NCBI GenBank assembly: GCA_902531455.1
Contig: CACAEM010000007.1
Span: 1 to 22,942, forward strand
DNA from: an uncultured Pelagibacteraceae bacterium
GTDB lineage: Bacteria; Pseudomonadota; Alphaproteobacteria; Pelagibacterales; Pelagibacteraceae
DNA length: 22,942 bases
Reading direction: 5' to 3'
Shown in pieces: positions 15,856 to 22,942 of the stretch. The notes beneath the pieces were generated by a model, which worked only from the letters and a program-made list of their open reading frames with translations, made no database searches and had not been told where the DNA came from. The translations under genes and the position numbers were made by a program. Within the stretch, counting starts at the first letter, position 1. Every line of letters begins with the position of its first letter.

Positions 15856-17246
15856 TAAAAAATATTTTTTAAATTTTTCATCCAATTTGATATTGATCCT
15901 GCACCCATACCAATATAAATTTTTTTACCAAATACGTTCTGCCTTATAAAACTTCGTAATTGTTTTTCGTTATCAACCCGTATTAGTTTAACATTAGAAT
16001 TTTTTATTATTAACTTTGCAAAGGAATGATATGTAAAATTAAGTCTTAGTTTTTCACTAGCTGTATAAATTGGACATAATAAAACTGTATCTGCCTTTTT
16101 AAAGCATTTTGAAAATTCTTTTTTAAGATTTATTACTCTTGAGATTCTGTGAGGTTGAAAAACACATACAATTTCCTTATTTTTATAAACATTTTTAACA
16201 CCACTTAATACTGAGCTTATTTCGGTTGGATGATGCGCATAATCGTCATAAAAACTTATGTTTTTGTGATTGAATAAATAAGAAAACCTTCTCTGAACTC
16301 CTTTAAAATTATATAGTCCAAGTTTGATATATTTTTCAGGCAATCCAATTGTAAATGCTAATGAAGCTGCAGCAGTTGCATTTTGAATATTATGGGTTCC
16401 AATCATTGGAAGCTTGATTCCCTTAATTATTTTTTTTTTGCTTGGTATATTGATTTTAATATCGAAAATAGAAAAATTTGTTGTTTGATTTATATTTTTT
16501 ATTTGGAAATTTGAATTTTTACTTTTACCATATGTATAAAAATTTTTGTTTATTGATTTTTTAAAAACTTTTTTTAGATTTTGATCATCATTACACAGAA
16601 AGCCTTTACCTACAGATGGTATTTTTTCTACAAATTTGCGAAAACTTTTTTTTAAGTTATTTAAACTTTTATAAAAATCTAAATGCTCAGAGTCTAAATT
16701 AGTAACTATAGAATATGTGAAAGGAATTTTTAAAAAACTTCCATCAGACTCATCAGACTCGGTAACACACCAGTTACTCTTACCTAATTTTGCAGAATTA
16801 CCAAATGAATTTAGCACACCACCATTAATTATAGTTGGATCTAGTTTGCCTGCTGTAAAAATACTAGACACTAATGATGTTGTAGTTGTTTTTCCATGTG
16901 AACCAGTAATGACAACATTTCTCATAAAAGATACGATATGACCTAACATGTCTCCTCTTGTATATACCGGTAAATTTTTTTTAACAGCCTCAACTAATTC
17001 TGGATTATTTTTTTTAATTGCCGAGGAAATCACCATAACAGTTGTTTTTTTAATATTCTCTTTTTTATGATTTAAAAATATTCTAATTTTTTTTTTATTT
17101 AATCTTTCAATATTTCGATTGTTAGCAATATCGCTACCTTGAACTTTGTAACCTAAACCATTCATAATCAAAGCTAGACCACTCATACCTATTCCTCCGA
17201 TACCAACAAAATGAATAAGTTCATTTTTTCCTAAATCAATTTTCAT
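15855..17246 (-). CDS. murC: UDP-N-acetylmuramate--L-alanine ligase MurC
   Basis: MurC adds L-Ala, the first stem-peptide residue, to UDP-MurNAc in an ATP-dependent cytosolic step. I use the ATG at 17246 (MKIDLGKNELIHFVG, 463 residues), which overlaps the murG stop by 11 bp; a TTG four codons upstream is less likely. The UDP-binding N-domain has VGIGGIGMSGLA (14-25). The ATP P-loop is GSHGKTTT (115-122), and the MurC-specific NLDSEHLDFY and DDYAHHPTEI segments follow. The C-terminal domain includes CVFQPHRISR. The length matches the family (about 470). The gene continues the murG-murC-murB order typical of dcw clusters. Nothing is missing from the active site. Confidence 0.96.
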   Translation of the reverse strand: MKIDLGKNELIHFVGIGGIGMSGLALIMNGLGYKVQGSDIANNRNIERLNKKKIRIFLNHKKENIKKTTVMVISSAIKKNNPELVEAVKKNLPVYTRGDMLGHIVSFMRNVVITGSHGKTTTTSLVSSIFTAGKLDPTIINGGVLNSFGNSAKLGKSNWCVTESDESDGSFLKIPFTYSIVTNLDSEHLDFYKSLNNLKKSFRKFVEKIPSVGKGFLCNDDQNLKKVFKKSINKNFYTYGKSKNSNFQIKNINQTTNFSIFDIKINIPSKKKIIKGIKLPMIGTHNIQNATAAASLAFTIGLPEKYIKLGLYNFKGVQRRFSYLFNHKNISFYDDYAHHPTEISSVLSGVKNVYKNKEIVCVFQPHRISRVINLKKEFSKCFKKADTVLLCPIYTASEKLRLNFTYHSFAKLIIKNSNVKLIRVDNEKQLRSFIRQNVFGKKIYIGMGAGSISNWMKNLKNIF

Positions 17247-18312
17247 TAAAAAGCTCAATTAGTTTAAATTTATTTTTTTCCCAGGTGTTTTCTTTATTCA
17301 ATTCAATTAAATTATTTTTTTTTGAAATATATTCATTTTTATCGATAAATATTTTTATTATCAAATCTTTAAAACTTTCTTCATCGATATCCTTTTGCAT
17401 AATTAGCCAACATGATTTTTTTTTTTTATAAAATTCTGCATTATAATATTGATGATCATCTTTAGCATACGGAAATGGAATTGCTACAAATGGAATATTT
17501 AGATAACCTAATTCAGAAATTGTAGATGCGCCGGAACGTGTAATTGCAAGATCATAATTAATAGCTTTTGTTAATAATTTATCATCAAAGTCAAATAATT
17601 CGTGTTCTATATGATTTTTTTGATATAATTCTTTTATATTTTCTTTTGATTTTAGACTAATTACCTGCTGCAAAACTTGTATTTTATGTGTTTTTGAAAT
17701 TCTAATTATAATTTTAGTTATAAATTCATCGAAGAACTTTGCGCCCTGACTTCCTCCAATAATTAATAATTTTTTTTTTTTTTCAATTTTAGTTTTTTGA
17801 TTTTTTTGATATGTATATATTTCTTTTCTGAGTAATGGTTTTACTAAATAAATCTTGTGAAGAAGTTTTTTTGAAATACCTTTTAAATTTTCATCATAAC
17901 AAATAATTTTTTTTGCAAAACTAAGTACTAATTTGTTTGCTCTTCCTAAAACAGAATTTGGTTCAAAAATATAAATTTTTATATTCAATAAATTTGAAGC
18001 TAGACATAAAGGTAGTGACATATATCCACCAGTACTTATGAGTATATTAAAATTATTTAATTTTAAGTATTTATAAGATTTAACTATTGAGACACAAAAT
18101 CTAATTAAATTATATGGGAACATTAATAAATTCGAGAATAAGTTTGGCACATCTATTAATGAATAATTATAATTCTCATTATTGATATACTTGGATCCTC
18201 TCAAATCTGTAGAAATCTGTATTTCATATTCATCTTTTAAAGCATCATATATACTTAAAGATGGTATTACATGTCCGCCTGAGCCGCCTGTTGTAATGAG
18301 AATTTTTTTCAC
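17236..18312 (-). CDS. murG: MurG glycosyltransferase (lipid II synthesis)
   Basis: MurG is the peripheral inner-membrane transferase that adds GlcNAc to lipid I, giving lipid II. The N-terminal glycine loop is TTGGSGGHVIP (about 7-17), and a second GGSQGAKFF lies mid-protein. The nucleotide-sugar site is TRSGASTISELGYLNIPFVA with PFPYAKDDHQYYNAEF. No ATG is available at the start: I choose GTG at 18312, four bases after the ftsW stop, with TTG at 18315 as the alternative (358 or 359 residues). The coding strand carries an A14 run (17783-17770) just before GGSQGA and an A12 run (17427-17416), both encoding lysines. The 3' end overlaps murC by 11 bp. Confidence 0.95.
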   Translation of the reverse strand: MKKILITTGGSGGHVIPSLSIYDALKDEYEIQISTDLRGSKYINNENYNYSLIDVPNLFSNLLMFPYNLIRFCVSIVKSYKYLKLNNFNILISTGGYMSLPLCLASNLLNIKIYIFEPNSVLGRANKLVLSFAKKIICYDENLKGISKKLLHKIYLVKPLLRKEIYTYQKNQKTKIEKKKKLLIIGGSQGAKFFDEFITKIIIRISKTHKIQVLQQVISLKSKENIKELYQKNHIEHELFDFDDKLLTKAINYDLAITRSGASTISELGYLNIPFVAIPFPYAKDDHQYYNAEFYKKKKSCWLIMQKDIDEESFKDLIIKIFIDKNEYISKKNNLIELNKENTWEKNKFKLIELFNEN

Positions 18313-18316
18313 CAAT

Positions 18317-19426
18317 TCAATCCAATTTTCTTTTTGTTAAATTTAAAATTAATCCTGATAAAATTGCTGTACTAACTATAGATGACCCACCATAACTCAA
18401 GAAAGGTAGAGTCATTCCTGTAGTTGGTAGTATCCTTATATTAACACCAACGTGAATAAATGTTTGTATCAAAATTAGAGATATACATCCACTTAAAATA
18501 AGTTTTGATAAATCTTCATTTGCAAAATTAATTTTTCGCATCACCCTATATGAGAAAATTAGATATAAAAATAATATTCCAATTACTATAATTGCCCCAA
18601 ATTCTTCTGATATAACTGAGACTATATAATCTGTATGTGCCTCTGGGACTCTTGAATTCAGAGTGCCTTCTCCGATACCTTTTCCAAAAAAACCACCATT
18701 TATAATTGCATCACTTGCTTTTTCAGCTTGATAGTTATTGCTTGAACTTGAGTCTAAAAAAGCAAAAAGTCTAATTTTTATATATTCAAATTTTGGAACA
18801 AATAAAATTAAATAACTTACAGATGAACCTACAAAGAGAAAAAAAATAAAAAAAATAAAAATGTTAATCCCTGATACAAATATTAAGGATAACCATACCA
18901 TTGATATTAAAAGAGTTTGTCCAATATCAGGTTGATAAATAAGCAGCATTAATATTGGAAGTATGAATAAAGAGCTCAGGAAGTATTTAAAATATAATTT
19001 TCTATTTTGAATAGTTAACATTAAAGATAATGATACAATAAAAAATGGTTTAACAATCTCAATAGGCTGAAACCTAGGTAAAAATAACAAATCTAGCCAT
19101 CTTTTTGATCCCTTTATCTCAATCCCTAGAAAAGGAACTAGCAGCAAACTTAAAAATGCAACTAAGAACAAAATCAATGAGAGTTTTGTTAAAAATTTGT
19201 GATTTAAAAATGAGAATACAATTAAAATCGCTATTGCTAAAACTATGTAAGCAGAATGTTTAAAAAAGAAATAATATGATTTTGTATCTAATTTGTCGGA
19301 TGCTATGAAAGAAGTAGAAACTAACGAAAAGAAAAGACCCAATAAAAATAAACCTAAAATCAAGAATAATAAAAATTTATCTATATTTTTCCACCAGTTA
19401 TAAAAAGAATCTAAATATTTATTCAT
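18317..19426 (-). CDS. ftsW: Septal peptidoglycan glycosyltransferase FtsW (SEDS)
   Basis: FtsW is a polytopic SEDS-family membrane enzyme that polymerises lipid II at the septum together with FtsI. Its 369 residues are strongly hydrophobic, with about ten membrane spans. The SEDS marks are GSKRWLDL (106-113), FQPIEIVKP (119-127), QPDIGQT (165-171), GKGIGEGTLNSRVPEAHTD (248-266) with the likely catalytic aspartate D266, and LPTTGMTLPFLSYGGSS (333-349). RodA is the main alternative, but the position between murD and murG points to FtsW. The start overlaps the murD stop as ATGA (19426-19423, minus strand). The usual partner, ftsI, is present only as a broken copy at the window edge. Confidence 0.95.
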   Translation of the reverse strand: MNKYLDSFYNWWKNIDKFLLFLILGLFLLGLFFSLVSTSFIASDKLDTKSYYFFFKHSAYIVLAIAILIVFSFLNHKFLTKLSLILFLVAFLSLLLVPFLGIEIKGSKRWLDLLFLPRFQPIEIVKPFFIVSLSLMLTIQNRKLYFKYFLSSLFILPILMLLIYQPDIGQTLLISMVWLSLIFVSGINIFIFFIFFLFVGSSVSYLILFVPKFEYIKIRLFAFLDSSSSNNYQAEKASDAIINGGFFGKGIGEGTLNSRVPEAHTDYIVSVISEEFGAIIVIGILFLYLIFSYRVMRKINFANEDLSKLILSGCISLILIQTFIHVGVNIRILPTTGMTLPFLSYGGSSIVSTAILSGLILNLTKRKLD

Positions 19427-20727
19427 ATTCTAATTTTTTTAAGCATTTGTTCTATAATGTTGTTAAAAGAATTTCCTCTTTCTTCAAAGTTTTTGAATTG
19501 ATCGAAAGAAGCTGCACATGGACTAAAAAGAATTACTTTTTTCATATTATCATTTTTAATATCATTATTTAAATTTTTCATAATCTTTTTAAGTGTTGAT
19601 GAGTACTTATAAGAAATTTGATTTGGAAGTGAGCTAATAAAAAAATTTCTATCTTTTCCATAAACATAAGCTTTAATATTTGAAATATATTTTTTATTAA
19701 ATGGAAATTTATCTCCTTTTTTAGCAAGTCCCCCTAATATCCAATATATATTTTGATAACTTTCAAGTAACGGAACTGTTGATGAAAAACTAGTAGATTT
19801 TGAATCATTAATAATTAATAATTTTTTTGAATTATAGATTATTTGTTGTCTATAATCCAAACCTTTAAATTTATTTGCAGTATTAATAACTGTTTTTAAA
19901 TTAAGTTTTAATACTTTAGCAATACTAAACACAAAGCTTAGGTTTTTTTTGTTACTAGAGTTATTAAAATAAATATTATCTATTTTTCTAAAGTATTTAT
20001 GATTTTTTAAATAATCAATTTTTATTATTTTGGATTTGATTTGATTATTTTTAATTAACTTTTTTAGAATATCATTTGTATTTTCTATAAATGCAACGTC
20101 TTTATTGCTTTGTGATTTTATAACTTTAAATTTTGCTTCAGCGTAATTTTTGAAAGATCCATGTCTTTCTAAATGATCCGGATTTAAATTAAGTATAATT
20201 GAATACTTAGACCTAAAATATTTGCTATAATCAAGTTGATAAGAAGATGCTTCAATTACAAAAATTGTATTATGTTTAATTTTTTTCTCCATTAATATTG
20301 GATATCCAATATTGCCAGTTAGTCTTACGTCCTTTTTATTATTTTTAAGAACCTCATATAGTAATTTTGAAGTAGTCGATTTACCATTTGTTCCAGTAAT
20401 TGTGATTTTATTTATATTTGGATAACTAATTGCAAATATATCAAGCTCTGTAATAATTTTAGTCCTATTTCTTCTCAAAAAACTAGAAATTTTACATTTC
20501 TTAATATCTATCCCTGGACTTAAAACAATAAAATCAAAGTGAACAGATTGTAGTTTGTGAATATTTGTTAACTTTTTTTTAAACTTAGGCGGGATAATTT
20601 TTTTATTATCATCAAAAATTGTACAGATATTATTTTTTTTTAAAAAATTAAAACAAGCAATTCCGGACTTACCAAAACCATAAATTAAAATTTTTTTGTT
20701 TATAAAATAAATTTGTTTTTCATTCAT
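19423..20727 (-). CDS. murD: UDP-N-acetylmuramoylalanine--D-glutamate ligase MurD
   Basis: MurD adds D-Glu to UDP-MurNAc-L-Ala. The start at 20727 (MNEKQIYFINKK, 434 residues) shares one base with the mraY stop (TAATG); an in-frame ATG 19 codons upstream lies inside mraY and would add a non-homologous leader. The N-domain starts with ILIYGFGKSGIACFNFL (13-29), and VLSPGID (68-74) follows. The P-loop is TGTNGKSTT (111-119), with Ser in place of the second Thr found in some homologues. EASSYQLDY, LNLNPDHLERHGSFKNY and LDYRQQ are further family segments, and INDSKSTSFSSTVPLL and FSPCAASFDQF mark the C-terminal domain. The length is typical. It is coupled to ftsW by ATGA. Confidence 0.95.
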   Translation of the reverse strand: MNEKQIYFINKKILIYGFGKSGIACFNFLKKNNICTIFDDNKKIIPPKFKKKLTNIHKLQSVHFDFIVLSPGIDIKKCKISSFLRRNRTKIITELDIFAISYPNINKITITGTNGKSTTSKLLYEVLKNNKKDVRLTGNIGYPILMEKKIKHNTIFVIEASSYQLDYSKYFRSKYSIILNLNPDHLERHGSFKNYAEAKFKVIKSQSNKDVAFIENTNDILKKLIKNNQIKSKIIKIDYLKNHKYFRKIDNIYFNNSSNKKNLSFVFSIAKVLKLNLKTVINTANKFKGLDYRQQIIYNSKKLLIINDSKSTSFSSTVPLLESYQNIYWILGGLAKKGDKFPFNKKYISNIKAYVYGKDRNFFISSLPNQISYKYSSTLKKIMKNLNNDIKNDNMKKVILFSPCAASFDQFKNFEERGNSFNNIIEQMLKKIRI

Positions 20728-21812
20728 TATCTTAGTTTTAATGTTGCTAGACCTATCATTGCTAAGATAATTGAGATAATCCAAAATCTAATAACCACAG
20801 TAGACTCTGGCCAGCCTTTTTTTTCAAAATGGTGGTGTATCGGTGCCATTTTAAATATCCTTTTGCCAGTAAGTTTGAATGATATAACTTGAGCAATCAC
20901 CGAAACAGCTTCTAATACAAATAGTCCTCCAGTAATCGCAAGAACAATTTCATGTTTAGTTATAATACCAACTGCTCCCAATGACCCACCTAAAGCTAAG
21001 GAACCTGTATCACCCATAAATATCTTTGCTGGTGGTGCATTAAACCATAAGAACCCTAAACAAGATCCTATTATTGCCCCACAAAAAATTGATGCTTCTC
21101 CTACTCCCTCAATATATGTAATTTGTAAATAACCTGAAAAAACTGTATTTCCTGTTACGTAACTAATAAAAGCAAAACATGCTGCAACTAATATTACTGG
21201 AACTGTGGCTAAACCATCTAGTCCATCAGTTAAGTTAACTGCATTAGATGATCCTACAATAACAAATAAATAGAATGGAATGAAAAACCACCCTAAGTTA
21301 ATTATTAAGTTTTTAAAAAATGGAAAATATAGATTTTGAAGTTCGTTTGACCCACTATAAAAATAAAGTATCAAAATTCCACATAATGCTAAAATTATTT
21401 GAATTGTAATCTTTTTTTTTGAACTTATACCATTCGAATTATTTTTTTTTACTTTTTGATAGTCATCATAAGCTCCAAGCAATCCAAATGAGCCTGTTAT
21501 ATAAAGTAAGAACCAATTGTAAGGATTTGAAAAATCACCCCATAAAACTACGCCAGAGAAAATACCCAGTAAAATCATTAGACCTCCCATGGTAGGTGTT
21601 CCTATTTTTTTAACTACATGCTCACTAGGTCCATCTTCTCTAATTGGGTTATGAATTTGATGAGAAGAAAAATAATTAATAAGTGGACCTCCAATTAAAA
21701 AGACTACTATCATCGATGTAAACATTGATAGACCAGTTCTTACAGTTAAATATTTGAAAACATTAAGAAAACTAAATATTTCAACTAGATTAGAAAATAG
21801 ACTAAAAAGCAT
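20727..21812 (-). CDS. mraY: Phospho-N-acetylmuramoyl-pentapeptide transferase MraY
   Basis: MraY is the inner-membrane enzyme that transfers phospho-MurNAc-pentapeptide to undecaprenyl phosphate, giving lipid I. The 361-residue polytopic protein carries IREDGPSEHVVKKIGTPTMGG (about 57-77), the metal-site aspartates in AYDDYQK (D116, D117), NLTDGLDGL (193-201), FMGDTGSLALGG and the late APIHHHFEKKGWPE loop with its three histidines. The start at 21812 has a fair Shine-Dalgarno (AGGA about 8 bases upstream). The eleven bases after its first base also fit a murF stop in another frame, as expected for a murF-mraY overlap. Immediately beyond is the rearranged junction, so the native upstream promoter and genes are not present here. 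Confidence 0.97.
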   Translation of the reverse strand: MLFSLFSNLVEIFSFLNVFKYLTVRTGLSMFTSMIVVFLIGGPLINYFSSHQIHNPIREDGPSEHVVKKIGTPTMGGLMILLGIFSGVVLWGDFSNPYNWFLLYITGSFGLLGAYDDYQKVKKNNSNGISSKKKITIQIILALCGILILYFYSGSNELQNLYFPFFKNLIINLGWFFIPFYLFVIVGSSNAVNLTDGLDGLATVPVILVAACFAFISYVTGNTVFSGYLQITYIEGVGEASIFCGAIIGSCLGFLWFNAPPAKIFMGDTGSLALGGSLGAVGIITKHEIVLAITGGLFVLEAVSVIAQVISFKLTGKRIFKMAPIHHHFEKKGWPESTVVIRFWIISIILAMIGLATLKLR

Positions 21813-21850
21813 TAATTTTTCCTACTTTTAAGCTTTGACTTATTTTATTT
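21802..21850 (-). pseudogene. Possible 3' remnant of murF
   Basis: Reading leftward from about 21855 in the frame that ends at TAG (21804-21802) gives LNKISQSLKVGKINAF followed by stop. This basic, Lys- and Ile-rich tail overlaps the mraY start by 11 bp, the arrangement expected for the last codons of murF, which normally precedes mraY. Only about 16 residues remain before the frame enters sequence belonging to the oppositely oriented ftsI fragment. The identification is inference from position and style; sixteen residues cannot prove homology. Confidence 0.4.
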
Positions 21851-21856
21851 AAGCCT

Positions 21857-22930
21857 GTGGAGTTAGAACCTTTAAAATTAACCCTTGATAAAGATCTTCA
21901 ATATTTAATAAAAGAAGAGTTATCAAAATCTAAAGATATATTTCAAAATATTGGAAGTGCTGCAATTTTAATGGATATTAATGATGGAAACATCTTATCA
22001 ATGGTATCTCTTCCAGACTTTGACCTTAATAAAAGAGAAAAAATAAATGACATAAAATATATTAATAGAGCAACAAAAGGTGTTTATGAATTTGGATCCG
22101 TTTTTAAAACATTTACTTTGGCTGCGGGTTTACAATATAATGTTATTAAACCAGAAACAGAATTTAAAGACCTTAAAAAAAGAATTACATGTGCAGGAAA
22201 CTCTATATCTGAATATGATGATAAAATACCATCAGATTTAACAGCAGAAGAAATACTTATTAGATCAGGAAATATTGGTTCAGTTAGAATAGCTGAAAAA
22301 GTTGGTATTGAAAATTTTAATGAGTTTCTTCAAACTATTGGAATTATATCAAATTTAGAATTCGATATACAGGAAGTAGGATCAACTCAGTTAGGTAGAT
22401 GGGGTAAATGTAAACTTGCAACAGTTGCCTTTGGTCATGGTATAGCTACAACTCTATTACAGCTTTCAAAAGGTTATTCAATTATAAGTAATGGAGGATA
22501 TGAAATAACACCTACATTATTAAATAAGGAAAAATTACCAAAAAAAAGAATACTTAATGAAAAATTATCTGAAAAAATAAATCCTATTCTTAGAAAAATT
22601 GTATCAACAAAAGAGGGAACGGCAGGTTTTGCAAACGTAAAAGGTTATGAAATAGGTGGAAAAACAGGTACTGCTGACCAACCTTCAGAAGGTGGTTATT
22701 CTAAAAAAAAAGTTAACACCTTTGCCTCAGTTTTTCCAACCTCAGATCCTAAATTTGTATTAGTAGTAATGTTGGATGAACCTAAAGCAAACAGAGAATT
22801 TATATATCACTATAGAGATGACAGATATCCTTATAAAGGTAATTGGAGAAATACTGCGGGTTGGACCACTGTCTGGGTAACAGGCCAGATAATGGATAAA
22901 ATCGGGCCAATTTTAGCCACAAAATATTAA
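21857..22930 (+). CDS. ftsI: FtsI/PBP3 transpeptidase domain, 5'-truncated and inverted relative to mraY
   Basis: This is the catalytic part of a class B penicillin-binding protein, the septal transpeptidase FtsI. Numbered from the GTG at 21857, it begins right at the domain entry (PLKLTLDKDLQYLIKEEL). It contains the active-site S81-V-F-K84 (YEFGSVFKTFT), S137-G-N139 (RSGNIGS) and K269-T-G271 (GGKTGTAD), so all three catalytic motifs are intact. Its 357 residues compare with about 550-600 for a full FtsI: the cytosolic tail, membrane anchor and N-terminal dimerisation (pedestal) domain are missing. The frame is open back only to 21839 after a TGA at 21836-21838. The GTG lacks a Shine-Dalgarno and may not be a real start. 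The opposite orientation beside mraY suggests a broken gene at a rearrangement or assembly join. Confidence 0.85.
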   Translation: MELEPLKLTLDKDLQYLIKEELSKSKDIFQNIGSAAILMDINDGNILSMVSLPDFDLNKREKINDIKYINRATKGVYEFGSVFKTFTLAAGLQYNVIKPETEFKDLKKRITCAGNSISEYDDKIPSDLTAEEILIRSGNIGSVRIAEKVGIENFNEFLQTIGIISNLEFDIQEVGSTQLGRWGKCKLATVAFGHGIATTLLQLSKGYSIISNGGYEITPTLLNKEKLPKKRILNEKLSEKINPILRKIVSTKEGTAGFANVKGYEIGGKTGTADQPSEGGYSKKKVNTFASVFPTSDPKFVLVVMLDEPKANREFIYHYRDDRYPYKGNWRNTAGWTTVWVTGQIMDKIGPILATKY

Positions 22931-22942
22931 GAGCGTAATTTA

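Noticed and set aside
15856..15885. Upstream in-frame ATG adding 10 residues to MurB
   Set aside because: It lies inside the murC C-terminus; the TAATG coupling at 15855 matches the neighbouring junctions.
20728..20784. Upstream in-frame ATG adding 19 residues to MurD
   Set aside because: The extension sits inside the mraY 3' end in another frame and precedes the normal MurD start; TAATG at 20727 is the better start.
1..22942. Novel defence, mobile or secondary-metabolism system
   Set aside because: Every sizeable frame that survives inspection belongs to a known core family; there is no integrase, transposase, toxin-antitoxin pair, repeat array or composition shift.

Overview
The window is ordinary core chromosome from a very AT-rich, tightly packed Gram-negative bacterium. 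The alphaproteobacterial cell-wall gene order (mraY-murD-ftsW-murG-murC-murB-ddl-ftsQ-ftsA, then lpxC, bamD and ligA), the low GC, the near-absence of spacers and the many overlapping genes all suggest the SAR11 group (Pelagibacterales). This assignment is an inference from gene order and style, not from a marker search. LpxC and BamD show an outer membrane with lipid A.

Layout. Positions 1-466 (minus) hold the first 155 codons of a dihydroorotase-like gene. It diverges from ygfZ (509-1390, plus), which runs into a MazG-like pyrophosphohydrolase (1392-1763, minus). fumC (1831-3219, plus) meets an AsmA-like membrane-anchored protein (3216-4589, minus), and their stop codons overlap. uvrD (4626-6653) and an M24 Xaa-Pro aminopeptidase (6650-8329) form a translationally coupled plus-strand pair. 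From 8321 to 21812 everything is on the minus strand. In transcription order it reads mraY, murD, ftsW, murG, murC, murB, ddl, ftsQ, ftsA, lpxC, bamD, ligA: peptidoglycan precursor synthesis and division, then lipid A synthesis, outer-membrane protein assembly and DNA ligation. At the right edge (21857-22930, plus) lies the transpeptidase half of FtsI/PBP3, pointing away from mraY.

The mur/fts genes are joined by TAATG or ATGA overlaps or by short out-of-frame overlaps, so they are probably one long coupled operon. Several upstream in-frame start codons were rejected because a start at the coupling overlap fits better (murB, murC, murD, the peptidase).

Two things break the expected pattern. 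First, ftsI is cut at its 5' end and inverted next to mraY, just beside what looks like the last codons of murF. This is the geometry expected from an inversion of the ftsI(3')-murE-murF block, or from a chimeric assembly or amplification join. Second, ftsZ is missing between ftsA and lpxC, and recN is missing between bamD and ligA. I found no tRNA, rRNA, CRISPR array, insertion sequence or phage gene, and no gene-free stretch over 300 bases; the longest spacers are about 40-70 bp. I see no sign of a novel defence or accessory system.
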